A stretch of DNA of 27,254 nt from positions 1-27,254 of the forward strand of contig JAUYHV010000194.1 of assembly GCA_030689845.1 (NCBI GenBank), given 5' to 3'. Within the stretch, counting starts at the first letter, position 1, and each line of letters begins with the position of its first letter. Both the position numbers and the translations under genes were made by a program. A model generated the notes under the pieces. The model was not told the DNA's origin and did not search any database. It was given only the letters and a program-made list of their open reading frames with translations. The stretch is from Dehalococcoidia bacterium (lineage in GTDB: Bacteria > Chloroflexota > Dehalococcoidia > JACQUA01). This document shows positions 14,898 to 23,359 of the stretch, piece after piece.

Positions 14898-16475
14898 TCA
14901 GACCTGCATTTTTTGGCCGGGAGAGGGAAAGCGTACCTTTATGCCGGTCCCTTGCAGCGCCCGGGCGAACTCTTCCTTGTGCAACGTATGGACGGGGACC
15001 AGTATATCCGGAGATATGAGCTTAATCATCTCTAACAATTCCGGTCCACCCCCATGGCCTGAGGCGTGGAGCCCCAGTTGCTCAGGGGGTATTTCCCAGT
15101 CGTCAGGGGTGTTTGCGCCCTTAGTCGGAACCGGCAGTCCCACTTTTTTCAGGTGGAAGTGGTCCGCCCAGCTGTGCAGGCGCTTCATGTCAATACCGCC
15201 TTCCTCGTCGAAAACCTCACTGGAAGAGTAGATATACACCCCGTTGTCGGGCGCCAAATCTACCATGTCGTTGAGGTCCCAGAAACTAAAGCAGAGGATA
15301 TAATTCCCCTGGTTTTTCCTGATAGTTTCAGCCCCAATCAAGCGGGAGGAAAGCCTGCCCCGGATTTCCCTTTCCCAGGTATCGAGGCGGGCCTTGGGGT
15401 CTGTATAAATTAGAAGGTCTTTGCTGTCTTCCAGCGTTGGAACCGCATCCATCACCGGGGAGAGTTTATCCAGGAGGTAGGCGTCTCTCGGCATTACTAC
15501 AAGCTGCCGGGAAGTTTCCCCCGCTATCCTGTGGAATATGAGCAGTCTTTCTATATTCCGGGCGCCGAAGTCCGCCAGGACCAGGCCGGATGCACGTTTC
15601 ACAGCATCCAGGGCATTAAGATAGACTTCATCTTCCGTAACCCTGTTCTTGTCAGTAATCCGGGTCCCTTCACAGATTAACACCCTCGGTTTCAAGGCTG
15701 CAGCCTTTTCCGCAAAGGTCCTGGTGTAATCAGCGGCGCCTCCATGGAACCTCAGGTCCCCGCTGTAGCAGATCCAGCCTGCTTCCGTTTCAACGGCATA
15801 AGCGCTGGCCCCATATATCGAGTGGTCCACGGGAAACTGTCTGACGGGCAGGTTGCCGATCTTTCCGGCGGGCTTTAAAGGGCAGCAGTCCAGGCCTCTT
15901 TTGCCTGGAATATCCTCCCAGAACTCCCTGGTTTTTTGAGGGATTTCGCCGCCGGAGAAAACTAAAAAAGGCCTCTGTTTTGCCGGGGAATTTTTCACCG
16001 ACTGGTAAAGGTTGCCCACATATTCCCTGCGGAGAGTGAAACATACTTCTTTCTCGAAATCACTTTTGGCGCTGTCCTGTATGGCTTTGCTAATTACTGC
16101 TGTAACCAGGCTGGTGGAGACTGGAATGGACTCATTGAGAAAGGATATGTAACCCGAGTGGTCAAAATGGGCATGGGACAGCAGGATTCCGTGGACCTCC
16201 ATTTCTTCATAACCGGGTCTGTCAGAAAAAGCCTTCCACTGGTCAGGTTCCAGCAGATCATCGCGGTAAATGCCCCTGAGGGGAGGCAGGAGGCCCATCT
16301 CCAGCATGTCCCTCAGTCCGGCGTTAGCCCTGGGGTTCAGGTATTCTTCGTAAAATAGCTTTCTCCTGCCATAAGAAATGCCGAAATCGAAAAAAAGCCG
16401 GGTGCCGCCATCATGCAACAGTATCTTGTTGCCGCCGATTTCATCGACGCCTCCGTAGAAAGTAAGGGAAGTCAT
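14898..16475 (-). CDS. RNase J-like metallo-beta-lactamase/beta-CASP nuclease
   Basis: This is a 525-residue protein. The metal site is LLSHAHFDHSG (HxHxDH at about 101-106), with further ligands expected in the VDHSIYGAS and CYSGDLRFHGG regions. The C-terminal block HASGHGGGPELL and then LVPVHTLH matches the RNase J arrangement. RNase J enzymes cut RNA inside or from the 5' end; some relatives act on DNA. It is shorter than, and clearly divergent from, housekeeping RNase J (about 555 residues). It is divergent from ffh and precedes sbcC on the same strand with a gap of 182 bases. Nuclease activity is likely; the substrate is unknown. Confidence 0.8.
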   Translation of the reverse strand: MTSLTFYGGVDEIGGNKILLHDGGTRLFFDFGISYGRRKLFYEEYLNPRANAGLRDMLEMGLLPPLRGIYRDDLLEPDQWKAFSDRPGYEEMEVHGILLSHAHFDHSGYISFLNESIPVSTSLVTAVISKAIQDSAKSDFEKEVCFTLRREYVGNLYQSVKNSPAKQRPFLVFSGGEIPQKTREFWEDIPGKRGLDCCPLKPAGKIGNLPVRQFPVDHSIYGASAYAVETEAGWICYSGDLRFHGGAADYTRTFAEKAAALKPRVLICEGTRITDKNRVTEDEVYLNALDAVKRASGLVLADFGARNIERLLIFHRIAGETSRQLVVMPRDAYLLDKLSPVMDAVPTLEDSKDLLIYTDPKARLDTWEREIRGRLSSRLIGAETIRKNQGNYILCFSFWDLNDMVDLAPDNGVYIYSSSEVFDEEGGIDMKRLHSWADHFHLKKVGLPVPTKGANTPDDWEIPPEQLGLHASGHGGGPELLEMIKLISPDILVPVHTLHKEEFARALQGTGIKVRFPSPGQKMQV

Positions 16476-16517
16476 TAAACCAATTCCTGAATCCCGTGAA
16501 TGAAACTTATTAGATGT

Positions 16518-16580
16518 GGGATAATTTTAACATATCCCGTTTGAATGTTTTGGTTATCCGTTGGAATATCTGTGTATCCC
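16518..16580. repeat. TATCC repeats between the nuclease gene and ffh
   Basis: TATCC occurs at 16533, 16555 and 16575 (spacing 22 and 20 bases) and again at 16632. An inverted copy, GGGATA at 16518-16523, pairs with TATCCC at 16533-16538. Spacing near two helical turns is what cooperating protein binding sites show. The site lies in the 229-base divergent spacer. Confidence 0.35.
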
Positions 16581-16650
16581 TGAGAATATTAATGGAACCC
16601 GAAGATAAATTTGCCTTTTTATGGTACTCCATATCCCCCCTGCACAAAAC

Positions 16651-16679
16651 TTGACCTGGCAGGCTGCCTGCAATACAAT
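16651..16679 (+). promoter_or_regulatory. Promoter of ffh
   Basis: TTGACC at 16651-16656 and TACAAT at 16674-16679 are 17 bases apart. Transcription would start near 16686, which rules out upstream in-frame starts for ffh and leaves a leader of about 19 bases. Confidence 0.65.
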
Positions 16680-16704
16680 TTCTTATTCTTACCCGGGTAA
16701 AACT

Positions 16705-18033
16705 ATGTTTGAAGCATTAAGTGAAAAACTAAGCAAAGTATTCAGTGTCCTCGGCAACAAGGGTAAACTGAGCGAGAAGGATATAGATGAAGCCCTCAGG
16801 CAGGTCAGGTTGTCGTTGCTGGAAGCGGATGTCAATTTTCAGGTAGTGAAAGGGTTCCTTGCAAAGATCCGGGAGCGTTCCCTGCAAGCATCTGTTTTGG
16901 AAAGCTTAACTCCTGCCCAGCAGATTATCAAGATCGTTAATGAGGAACTTGTCGGCATCCTCGGCGGCGCCCAGAGCCGGTTGGTTACCACGGCGCATCC
17001 CCCCGGTATTGTTATGCTGGTGGGACTGCAGGGCTCGGGAAAAACCACCACTGCTGCCAAGTTGGCCCTGCATCTCAGGCACGAAGGACAACGTCCGCTG
17101 CTGGTCGCTGCCGATACCCGCCGCCCCGCGGCCATTGACCAGCTTCAAGTCCTGGGTAAGCAGTTGAATATTCCCGTGTATTCAGAAGACGCTTCCCGGA
17201 AACCCGTGGATATCTGTAAAAGGGGCGTGGAACATGCAAAATCTATAGCTGCAAGCTGGATTATTCTGGACACAGGGGGACGTCTCCATGTGGATGAAGA
17301 CCTGATGAAAGAGCTTAAAGATATCGCCTCGGCCACACAGCCCGGTGAAGTTCTCCTGGTGGTCGATGCCATGACCGGGCAGGATGCGGTGAGGGTAGCG
17401 CAGGACTTTCATTCCAAGGTGGGGTTGACGGGCCTGGTTTTAACCAAGATGGACGGCGATGCCAGAGGCGGCGCGGCGCTTTCCATTAAATCCGTGACCG
17501 GACTTCCGGTCAAATTTATGGGTGTCGGTGAGAAGACCGATGCCCTGGAACCTTTCTATCCCGAACGGATTGCCAGCCGTATCCTCGGCATGGGTGATAT
17601 GCTTACGTTGATAGAAAAAGCTGAGAATACATTTGACGAAAAACGGGCTAAAGAACTGGAAAAGAAAATCCAAAATGCTTCCTTTGATCTTGAGGACTTC
17701 CTGGAACAACTCAAGCAAATAAAGAAAATGGGTTCCCTGTCCCAGTTAATGGAAATGGTGCCGGGCTTTTCAAATGTCGGACGCCGCTTACCTCAGGATG
17801 CTTTTGACGAAAAACGGCTGAAACGTATCGAGGCCATAATCTTATCTATGACTCCCGAGGAAAGGAAAAAACCCGATATTATCGAGGGAAAAAGAAAGCG
17901 GCGTATTTCCCAGGGAAGCGGGACTTATCCCCAGGACGTAAACCAGCTATTGAATCAGTTCCAGCAGATGCAGAAGATGATGAAACAGTTTTCCTCGGGC
18001 AAGAAGTTCAAATTCCCCATGCCGTTTAGATAA
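16705..18033 (+). CDS. ffh: Signal recognition particle protein Ffh
   Basis: This is the 442-residue SRP54 homologue. With the SRP RNA it recognises signal sequences on nascent chains and delivers ribosomes to FtsY at the membrane. The N domain covers about residues 1-95. The GTPase domain has GLQGSGKTTTAAKL (about 107-120), ADTRRPAAIDQL, DTGGRLH and TKMDGDARGG. A methionine-rich M domain runs from about 300 to the end. The ATG at 16705 begins the conserved MFEALSEKLSKVF; the frame is open for another 28 codons upstream, but a good promoter lies there. It stands alone, without ftsY or rpsP, and is convergent with the rpoD cluster. Confidence 0.96.
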   Translation: MFEALSEKLSKVFSVLGNKGKLSEKDIDEALRQVRLSLLEADVNFQVVKGFLAKIRERSLQASVLESLTPAQQIIKIVNEELVGILGGAQSRLVTTAHPPGIVMLVGLQGSGKTTTAAKLALHLRHEGQRPLLVAADTRRPAAIDQLQVLGKQLNIPVYSEDASRKPVDICKRGVEHAKSIAASWIILDTGGRLHVDEDLMKELKDIASATQPGEVLLVVDAMTGQDAVRVAQDFHSKVGLTGLVLTKMDGDARGGAALSIKSVTGLPVKFMGVGEKTDALEPFYPERIASRILGMGDMLTLIEKAENTFDEKRAKELEKKIQNASFDLEDFLEQLKQIKKMGSLSQLMEMVPGFSNVGRRLPQDAFDEKRLKRIEAIILSMTPEERKKPDIIEGKRKRRISQGSGTYPQDVNQLLNQFQQMQKMMKQFSSGKKFKFPMPFR

Positions 18034-18039
18034 TTAACA

Positions 18040-18076
18040 GGCTGGCAGCCAGCCGGTGGCATCGGCCGGCAATGCC
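18040..18076. terminator. GC-rich hairpins between convergent ffh and rpoD clusters
   Basis: GGCTGG / CCAGCC (18040-18054, loop CAG) and a second, overlapping GC-rich inverted repeat, GCCGG with CCGGC, fill the short spacer after ffh. There is no T-run on either strand, so intrinsic termination is doubtful. Confidence 0.3.
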
Positions 18077-18095
18077 TGCTATTTGCGGCAACAAA

Positions 18096-18689
18096 TCATT
18101 TAAAAACAGGGCGTCCGTCTTTAAAGCTCAAGCGGCTGGCATCGAGGGTGCTGATAAAGGTAATTTTCCCTTCCTGGACTTTTATCTCCTTGATTTCCAC
18201 GGGCAGCCCCAGATTTGCGGAAGCCAGCTGCTGGTTTATTTTCCGGTTAGCCTCAACCATAAGGGACTGAGGCAGGGGCAAACGCCCGATCATAATGCGT
18301 TCAAATTCCAGGGCAGGTTTTCCTTCGGAGATAAAGAGCTTTGAAAAAATACTAATGGTTACCCATGTCCCGTCTTTCCAGATGTCGCCGTCCAACAGAA
18401 CTACAAGTTGGTCATCCTGGAATTTCAGTCGCAGGTTCTGGGTTTTATAGCCGATAGCGTTCCCGATTCCTTCGGCCAGACCCGGCGCTTCAGCCAGTTT
18501 GGCATTGATATCCCCTTCACTGATGGTGGCGGATATCAGCACTCCCTGTGTGGAATAGGAAACGTCGGGTTTAATACCCAGGGGTTCCGCTTTTAGATAT
18601 TTTGGAAGCACCAAAAAAACTGCCACCAGTAAAACGACCAGAATAACAATAGCTATGGCGCCGATTACCGCCAGGATGTTTTTTATCAT
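18096..18689 (-). CDS. Membrane-anchored protein, YpmS/DUF2140-like
   Basis: This is a 197-residue protein with one N-terminal membrane span (about residues 4-30, IKNILAVIGAIAIVILVVLL). The outer domain contains the block TISEGDINAKLAE, then LRLKFQDDQLVVLLDGDI and a run of beta strands ending in DASRLSFKDGRP. The layout resembles YpmS (DUF2140) or the lipid-binding-like DUF2993 proteins, which have one anchor and a beta-rich external domain; which one it is I cannot tell. It follows rpoD by 12 bases and closes the cluster, so it is probably cotranscribed. Its function is unknown. Confidence 0.65.
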   Translation of the reverse strand: MIKNILAVIGAIAIVILVVLLVAVFLVLPKYLKAEPLGIKPDVSYSTQGVLISATISEGDINAKLAEAPGLAEGIGNAIGYKTQNLRLKFQDDQLVVLLDGDIWKDGTWVTISIFSKLFISEGKPALEFERIMIGRLPLPQSLMVEANRKINQQLASANLGLPVEIKEIKVQEGKITFISTLDASRLSFKDGRPVFK

Positions 18690-18701
18690 GAGTACCTGTT
18701 T

Positions 18702-20276
18702 TTACTCCAGAAAGTCTTTCAGCCGCCTGCTTCGGGTCGGGTGGCGCAGTTTTCTCAATGCTTTAGCTTCAATCTGGCGGATGCGTTCCCTGGTAACCTG
18801 AAATTCCCTGCCAACTTCCTCTAACGTGCGGCTGCGTCCGTCTTCCAGTCCGAACCTTAACTGAAGTACTCTTCTTTCTCTGTCATTGAGAGAAGCCAGT
18901 ACTTCGTCTATTTGTTCTTTCAAAAGCTGGTAAGAAGCTACTTCAACGGGCGGCTGGATAGTCCTGTCTTCGATAAAGTCTCCCAGGTGGCTGTCTTCCT
19001 CTTCGCCGATGGAAGTCTCAAGCGATAGGGGTTCCTGGCAAACCTTCATTATTTCCCTTACCTTTGAAGGGGTTATTTCCATGCCTTTGGACAGTTCCTC
19101 GTGGCTTGGCTCCCTGCCGTATTCCTGGACAAGCCGGCGGCTGACACGCATGAGTTTGTTGATGGTCTCAACCATGTGCACAGGAATGCGGATAGTACGC
19201 GCTTGGTCAGCGATGGCCCTTGTAATCGCCTGCCTGATCCACCAGGTTGCGTAAGTGCTGAATTTAAAACCTTTTCTGTAATCGAATTTTTCAACTGCCC
19301 GAATCAGCCCGATATTGCCCTCCTGGATCAGGTCCTGCATGGACATGCCGCGGCCAATGTATTTTTTAGCAACACTTACCACGAGGCGCAAATTGGCTTC
19401 GGTAAGCCTTTTCTCCGAGCGCAGTCCTCTTATTTTCCCCTTTTCGAAATGTTCCTGGATCATCCGTTCCATGGACCAGAGCTTATCTTTGAATTCATCG
19501 CTTCCTATAAAAGCCGAAAGTTCCTCAAAGCCTATTTTGTCGCCGATAAGGTCCAGCACTTCAACGGGTATAAGGCGGGAATCAACGGATAGCTGGACAA
19601 GGCTTTGTTCCGCATCGCTCAGGCTGACGTCCATTTTTTGAGCAATGACTTTTACAAGGTTTATGTCTATTTCATTATTAATTGCCACGCGAACCCTCGG
19701 GTTGGAAAAGAGTTCCTTGAAGCTGACAGAGCGGGGCAGGGAAAGATAGTCTTCTATCACATCCATAAAATTCGCTGCCTCACACAGTTCCCTCATGATT
19801 ATCACCATAAGTTCCACAACTGAAGGAAGCCTTACATGTTCTTCGTACCAACCTTCTTCCAGCTCACTGACGTGTCTGCTTTCTTCCATTTCCCTGGAGT
19901 AACTTTTTTCTTCATCCGCAGTGAGGAGTTTTACGCTGCCTATCTCCCGCAAATACAAACGGACGGGATCATCGATAGGTTCCTGTTCCTCGACTACAAT
20001 TCCGCGTTGGGCCTTAACCGGTGGTGCCTGCGGGGTTTCAACAACTTCCCAGATGGCAGGAGAAAAACCTTCCTTATCTTCGGAAATGGGAAGGGCATTT
20101 TCGTCAACTTCATTGTCCATGTCGTCCTCCTCATTAAACGAATCTAACTCACCAAATTCTTTGCTTCCTTTAGAAGCGGGGATTTTGGTATTTTCCATAT
20201 CCTCGTCCATGGTTTCTTTGTCTTCATAATCCCGGGTAATAATATTATCAGTATTTTCTTTTTTAGCCTTTGCCAT
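18702..20276 (-). CDS. rpoD: Primary RNA polymerase sigma factor RpoD with large insert
   Basis: This is a 524-residue group 1 sigma factor. After an acidic N terminus (about 1-100) comes region 1.2 (DDPVRLYLREIG, about 102-113). Regions 2.1-2.4 follow from about 287 (LTEANLRLVVSVAKKYIGRG, DLIQEGNIGL, FKFSTYATWWIRQAITRAI), then region 3 and region 4 (LRFGLEDG, TRERIRQIEAKALRKLRHP). Between about 133 and 286 is an insert of roughly 150 residues that Bacillus SigA lacks. It occupies the position of the non-conserved region of E. coli sigma 70, and I recall similar inserts in Chloroflexota. The ATG overlaps the end of dnaG by 14 bases, so translation is coupled. Confidence 0.96.
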   Translation of the reverse strand: MAKAKKENTDNIITRDYEDKETMDEDMENTKIPASKGSKEFGELDSFNEEDDMDNEVDENALPISEDKEGFSPAIWEVVETPQAPPVKAQRGIVVEEQEPIDDPVRLYLREIGSVKLLTADEEKSYSREMEESRHVSELEEGWYEEHVRLPSVVELMVIIMRELCEAANFMDVIEDYLSLPRSVSFKELFSNPRVRVAINNEIDINLVKVIAQKMDVSLSDAEQSLVQLSVDSRLIPVEVLDLIGDKIGFEELSAFIGSDEFKDKLWSMERMIQEHFEKGKIRGLRSEKRLTEANLRLVVSVAKKYIGRGMSMQDLIQEGNIGLIRAVEKFDYRKGFKFSTYATWWIRQAITRAIADQARTIRIPVHMVETINKLMRVSRRLVQEYGREPSHEELSKGMEITPSKVREIMKVCQEPLSLETSIGEEEDSHLGDFIEDRTIQPPVEVASYQLLKEQIDEVLASLNDRERRVLQLRFGLEDGRSRTLEEVGREFQVTRERIRQIEAKALRKLRHPTRSRRLKDFLE

Positions 20277-22131
20277 TTTCTATGGTTCCTCTTTGATGGC
20301 GAGTGGTCGCCTTTTTTTCTGTAAATAGTTCTTTCAGTTTAACATTTAACGCGATGCCGTCCGCAAGGACTTTAGTCGCATCATCTTTATTATTCAGGTT
20401 GGAGAGTAATATTCCTTCCCTATATTTCAAATCTTTAAAATAATTTTCTCTCAATCTTAGTATACAATCTTTCAAGGCTTTTTGCTTTCCCGGTTCATCG
20501 GTGAAAGGGAATTTTATTTTACTCAGGTATTCAAAGTGGTCGTGGAGTGAAACATCCAGCCTTTTTTTCAACTTCTCAGTATCCGGCTCGTCAAGCCAGT
20601 TTTCGAAAATGACCCTGTTCTCACTGTTTTCGAAGTATTCAGCTTTTATTTCTTCGCCTAAATCCGCGGAGCCTGGTAGCTGGATAACCATAGCCAGGCA
20701 GAATTCTTCGATGGGTTTGCTAATTTTAAGGCGAGGTAATGGTTTAATTAATTCCCGGCTGGTACCGGCTTTCCCGAATCGGGTCGTTTTCATGAAAGCG
20801 GCTTCTTTTTTATTGATTATTGCTGCCAGGGAATTTACTTCTACCCTGACTAATCCCGCTAATTTTTGTATGTAATGGAGTTTTTTTACGGGGTCTTTAA
20901 TCTGGTTTATGGGCTCCTTAAGTTCTTCCACTATCCGGGACTTTCCCGTTGCTGAAGATATGTCATGACGTTTGCAAACGACATCGAAAATATGGTCTAC
21001 AAGAGGTCTGGCTTCATTTATCACCCTTTTCCAGTCTTCCGTGCTCTGCCGTATCAGTTCGTCGGGGTCTTTCCCCGGGGGCAGGATGGCGACTTTTATT
21101 TCTCCTGCCAGGACGTTTTCCTGTATAACCCCTCGCCACGTGGCAACCGGGGCAAGGGTCTCACCAAAAGCCCCCTTAGCAACCTCGGAGTCCCGGAGTA
21201 CAGCGGCCTCGCCGGCAGCATCGGCATCGAGGGCCAGCACGATAGTGCCGGTTAATTTTTTTAAACTCAAAACGTGTTTTTCCGAGAGAGACGTGCCCAT
21301 GGTGGCAACAACATTTTCGGAACCGTACTGATGAGCCATTATAGCGTCCATATAACCTTCGACCAGAATTGCCTGGCCGGCTTTGCGGATAGCCGGGGCA
21401 GCCCGGTCTAACCCGTAAAGGATGCCGCTTTTATCAAAAATCGGTGTCTGGGGTGAGTTCATATATTTTGGCATAGAATCATCCGTCGCTCTGCCTCCGA
21501 ATCCCACGGTGTTTCCCCTGCTGTCTCTTATAGGAAACATCAGGCGGCTGCGGAACCTGTCGTAGGCGCCTCCCGTGTCTCTCTGGATGGCCAGGCCGGA
21601 CATAATGATTTCTTTTTCTGTAAATCCTCTTTCCTTCAAATATGTTAGCAAGGATTCCCATTCCCCCGGGCTGAACCCGAGTTGGAATGACTCGATACAT
21701 GCCTGATTAACGCCTCGTCCGGTAAGGTACTGGATAATAGGCTTTCCTTCCCGGGTATTAATGAGGAAATTATGGTAGAACTGGCTTGCCGCCAGGTTAA
21801 TCTGGCGGAGCCTGGAAAATTCTTCTCTTTCAGCCTCGATCCGGGGTGATGACAGGAGGGTAACACCGGCCCTTTCCGCCAGGAGTCGCAGGGCATCTCC
21901 GAATTCCATGCTCTCCTTTTTCATAACAAATGCGAAGATATCTCCCCCCGTAGAACAACTGCCGAAACACTTCCAACTCTGGCGGTCCGGGAACACAAAA
22001 AAGGAAGGGTCTTTTTCGGAATGGAAGGGACATATGGCCTTAAAGTTATGGCCGGCTTTGTGCAGGGAGACGTGCTCGGAGACCAGGTCAACGATATCTA
22101 TTTTTTGCTTAATTTCTTCGATTACACTCAC
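20263..22131 (-). CDS. dnaG: DNA primase DnaG
   Basis: This 622-residue primase makes RNA primers for replication. The N-terminal zinc domain has CPFH (C34, H37) and KCFGSC (C55, C59), giving CX2HX17CX3C; Bacillus-type primases have CX2C at the end. The catalytic core has EGYMDAIMAH (near residue 255) and LALDADAAGEAA (near 302), the metal-binding acids of the TOPRIM fold. A C-terminal helicase-binding region follows. The start is GTG, giving MSVIEEIKQKIDIVDLV, which is the conserved opening. It is preceded by dgt and overlaps rpoD. Confidence 0.95.
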   Translation of the reverse strand: MSVIEEIKQKIDIVDLVSEHVSLHKAGHNFKAICPFHSEKDPSFFVFPDRQSWKCFGSCSTGGDIFAFVMKKESMEFGDALRLLAERAGVTLLSSPRIEAEREEFSRLRQINLAASQFYHNFLINTREGKPIIQYLTGRGVNQACIESFQLGFSPGEWESLLTYLKERGFTEKEIIMSGLAIQRDTGGAYDRFRSRLMFPIRDSRGNTVGFGGRATDDSMPKYMNSPQTPIFDKSGILYGLDRAAPAIRKAGQAILVEGYMDAIMAHQYGSENVVATMGTSLSEKHVLSLKKLTGTIVLALDADAAGEAAVLRDSEVAKGAFGETLAPVATWRGVIQENVLAGEIKVAILPPGKDPDELIRQSTEDWKRVINEARPLVDHIFDVVCKRHDISSATGKSRIVEELKEPINQIKDPVKKLHYIQKLAGLVRVEVNSLAAIINKKEAAFMKTTRFGKAGTSRELIKPLPRLKISKPIEEFCLAMVIQLPGSADLGEEIKAEYFENSENRVIFENWLDEPDTEKLKKRLDVSLHDHFEYLSKIKFPFTDEPGKQKALKDCILRLRENYFKDLKYREGILLSNLNNKDDATKVLADGIALNVKLKELFTEKKATTRHQRGTIENGKG

Positions 22132-22236
22132 TGTGCCAGCCTGTTTTTGGAAGTAAAAATAAACAATTTATATACAATAATTACGAAAGGCTCTGCCCGT
22201 TGGTTCCGCCGAGCCTACATGCTTAATCAGGAAGAA

Positions 22237-23298
22237 TTATGGCTGGATGCCGTATGTTGCGGCTAACCCCAGGATGAATTGGTCAGTCATCCCCGCTATA
22301 TAATCCACGATTTGTCTTTCAATAGTTTCGCTCTTTTTTAAATTATTATCGGGTACTGCGCCGGGATTAGTCAAAAAATATTCATATAACCTGCGGATAG
22401 TGTATTTCGCCTTCTGAGCCTCCGTGTTATTGGAACATCGTTCATATATCTGCTTAAAGAGAAACTCTCTAAGATTGTCGGCTGCGTCGAGAATGGGACT
22501 GCTCATAGATATCAGTGGCTTGCCCGCGGGTCCTGTTTGTGGTTCTCCGGTTCGAACATTCCATGAAAAGTCGATTATGTCGCATACCATGGTATTTATT
22601 CTTTCCGATGTGGTTTTCCCTAAACGGGTTAGGGCAGCATGGGGCAGGTCGTTTTCTGTTATCATCCCGGCTCTGATGGCATCCCCGGTATCATGGTTAA
22701 TATAGGCCACGCTGTCGGCCAACTTGCAAACCTGGGCTTCAAGGGTACTCCCTGTTCCTCCCGGCGCCATAAGGCTGTCCCGGGACTTGGAGTGGTTCAG
22801 GATACCGTCCTGGACCTCCCAGGTAAGATTTAGCCCTGTGCCGTTCCTTTCTAAAAACCTTACCACGCGGAGACTCTGCTCGTTGTGATGGAAACCTTTG
22901 GAAAACAACTCGTTTAATACGTCCTCCCCGACGTGACCGAAGGGTGTATGCCCGAGGTCATGGCCCAGGGCGATGGCTTCCGTAAGGTCTTCATTAAGTC
23001 TCAAGGCCCTTGAAATGGTCCTGGCAATTTGGGCTACTTCGAGAGTATGCGTGAGGCGGGTAACAAAATGGTCGCCCACCGGAGCTATAAATACCTGGGT
23101 TTTATGCTTAAGTCTCCGAAAGACTTTGCTGTGTATGATACGGTCTCTGTCACGCTGGTATTCTGTCCGAACCGGGCTTGGCTCCTCGTTGCGGTCCCTT
23201 CCCCTGCTTGAGCGGCTCCTGGCAGCCAAAGGGGAAAGCCGGATTTCCTCTTCCGATTCCAGTTCTTCGCGAATTATTGACAGGTTATTACTAAACAC
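22237..23298 (-). CDS. dgt: dGTPase-like HD-domain phosphohydrolase
   Basis: This protein of about 353 residues belongs to the deoxyguanosinetriphosphate triphosphohydrolase-like family. These enzymes cleave dNTPs to nucleoside and triphosphate, and so tune the dNTP pool. Motifs are YQRDRDRIIHSKVFRRLKHK, VTRLTHTLEVAQIAR, the HD pair in GHDLGHTPFGH, and HNEQSLRVV. The frame is open up to 23454, inside rsmG, but family similarity starts near 23298, where a GTG (MFSNNLSIIREEL) is the likely start; its ribosome binding site is poor. In gene order it lies between rsmG and dnaG, consistent with a replication-linked cluster. Confidence 0.9.
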   Translation of the reverse strand: MFSNNLSIIREELESEEEIRLSPLAARSRSSRGRDRNEEPSPVRTEYQRDRDRIIHSKVFRRLKHKTQVFIAPVGDHFVTRLTHTLEVAQIARTISRALRLNEDLTEAIALGHDLGHTPFGHVGEDVLNELFSKGFHHNEQSLRVVRFLERNGTGLNLTWEVQDGILNHSKSRDSLMAPGGTGSTLEAQVCKLADSVAYINHDTGDAIRAGMITENDLPHAALTRLGKTTSERINTMVCDIIDFSWNVRTGEPQTGPAGKPLISMSSPILDAADNLREFLFKQIYERCSNNTEAQKAKYTIRRLYEYFLTNPGAVPDNNLKKSETIERQIVDYIAGMTDQFILGLAATYGIQP

Positions 23299-23359
23299 TG
23301 AAATTTGAAAATCATCCTTTGGGTGAATATTAACTGAGAAAATAACCCGGTTAGGGGTA

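Noticed and set aside
16621..16704. 28-codon upstream extension of Ffh
   Set aside because: It contains a good promoter, and the conserved protein starts at MFEALSEKL.
19101..19592. 163-codon plus-strand frame opposite rpoD
   Set aside because: It is an antisense shadow of conserved sigma factor codons.
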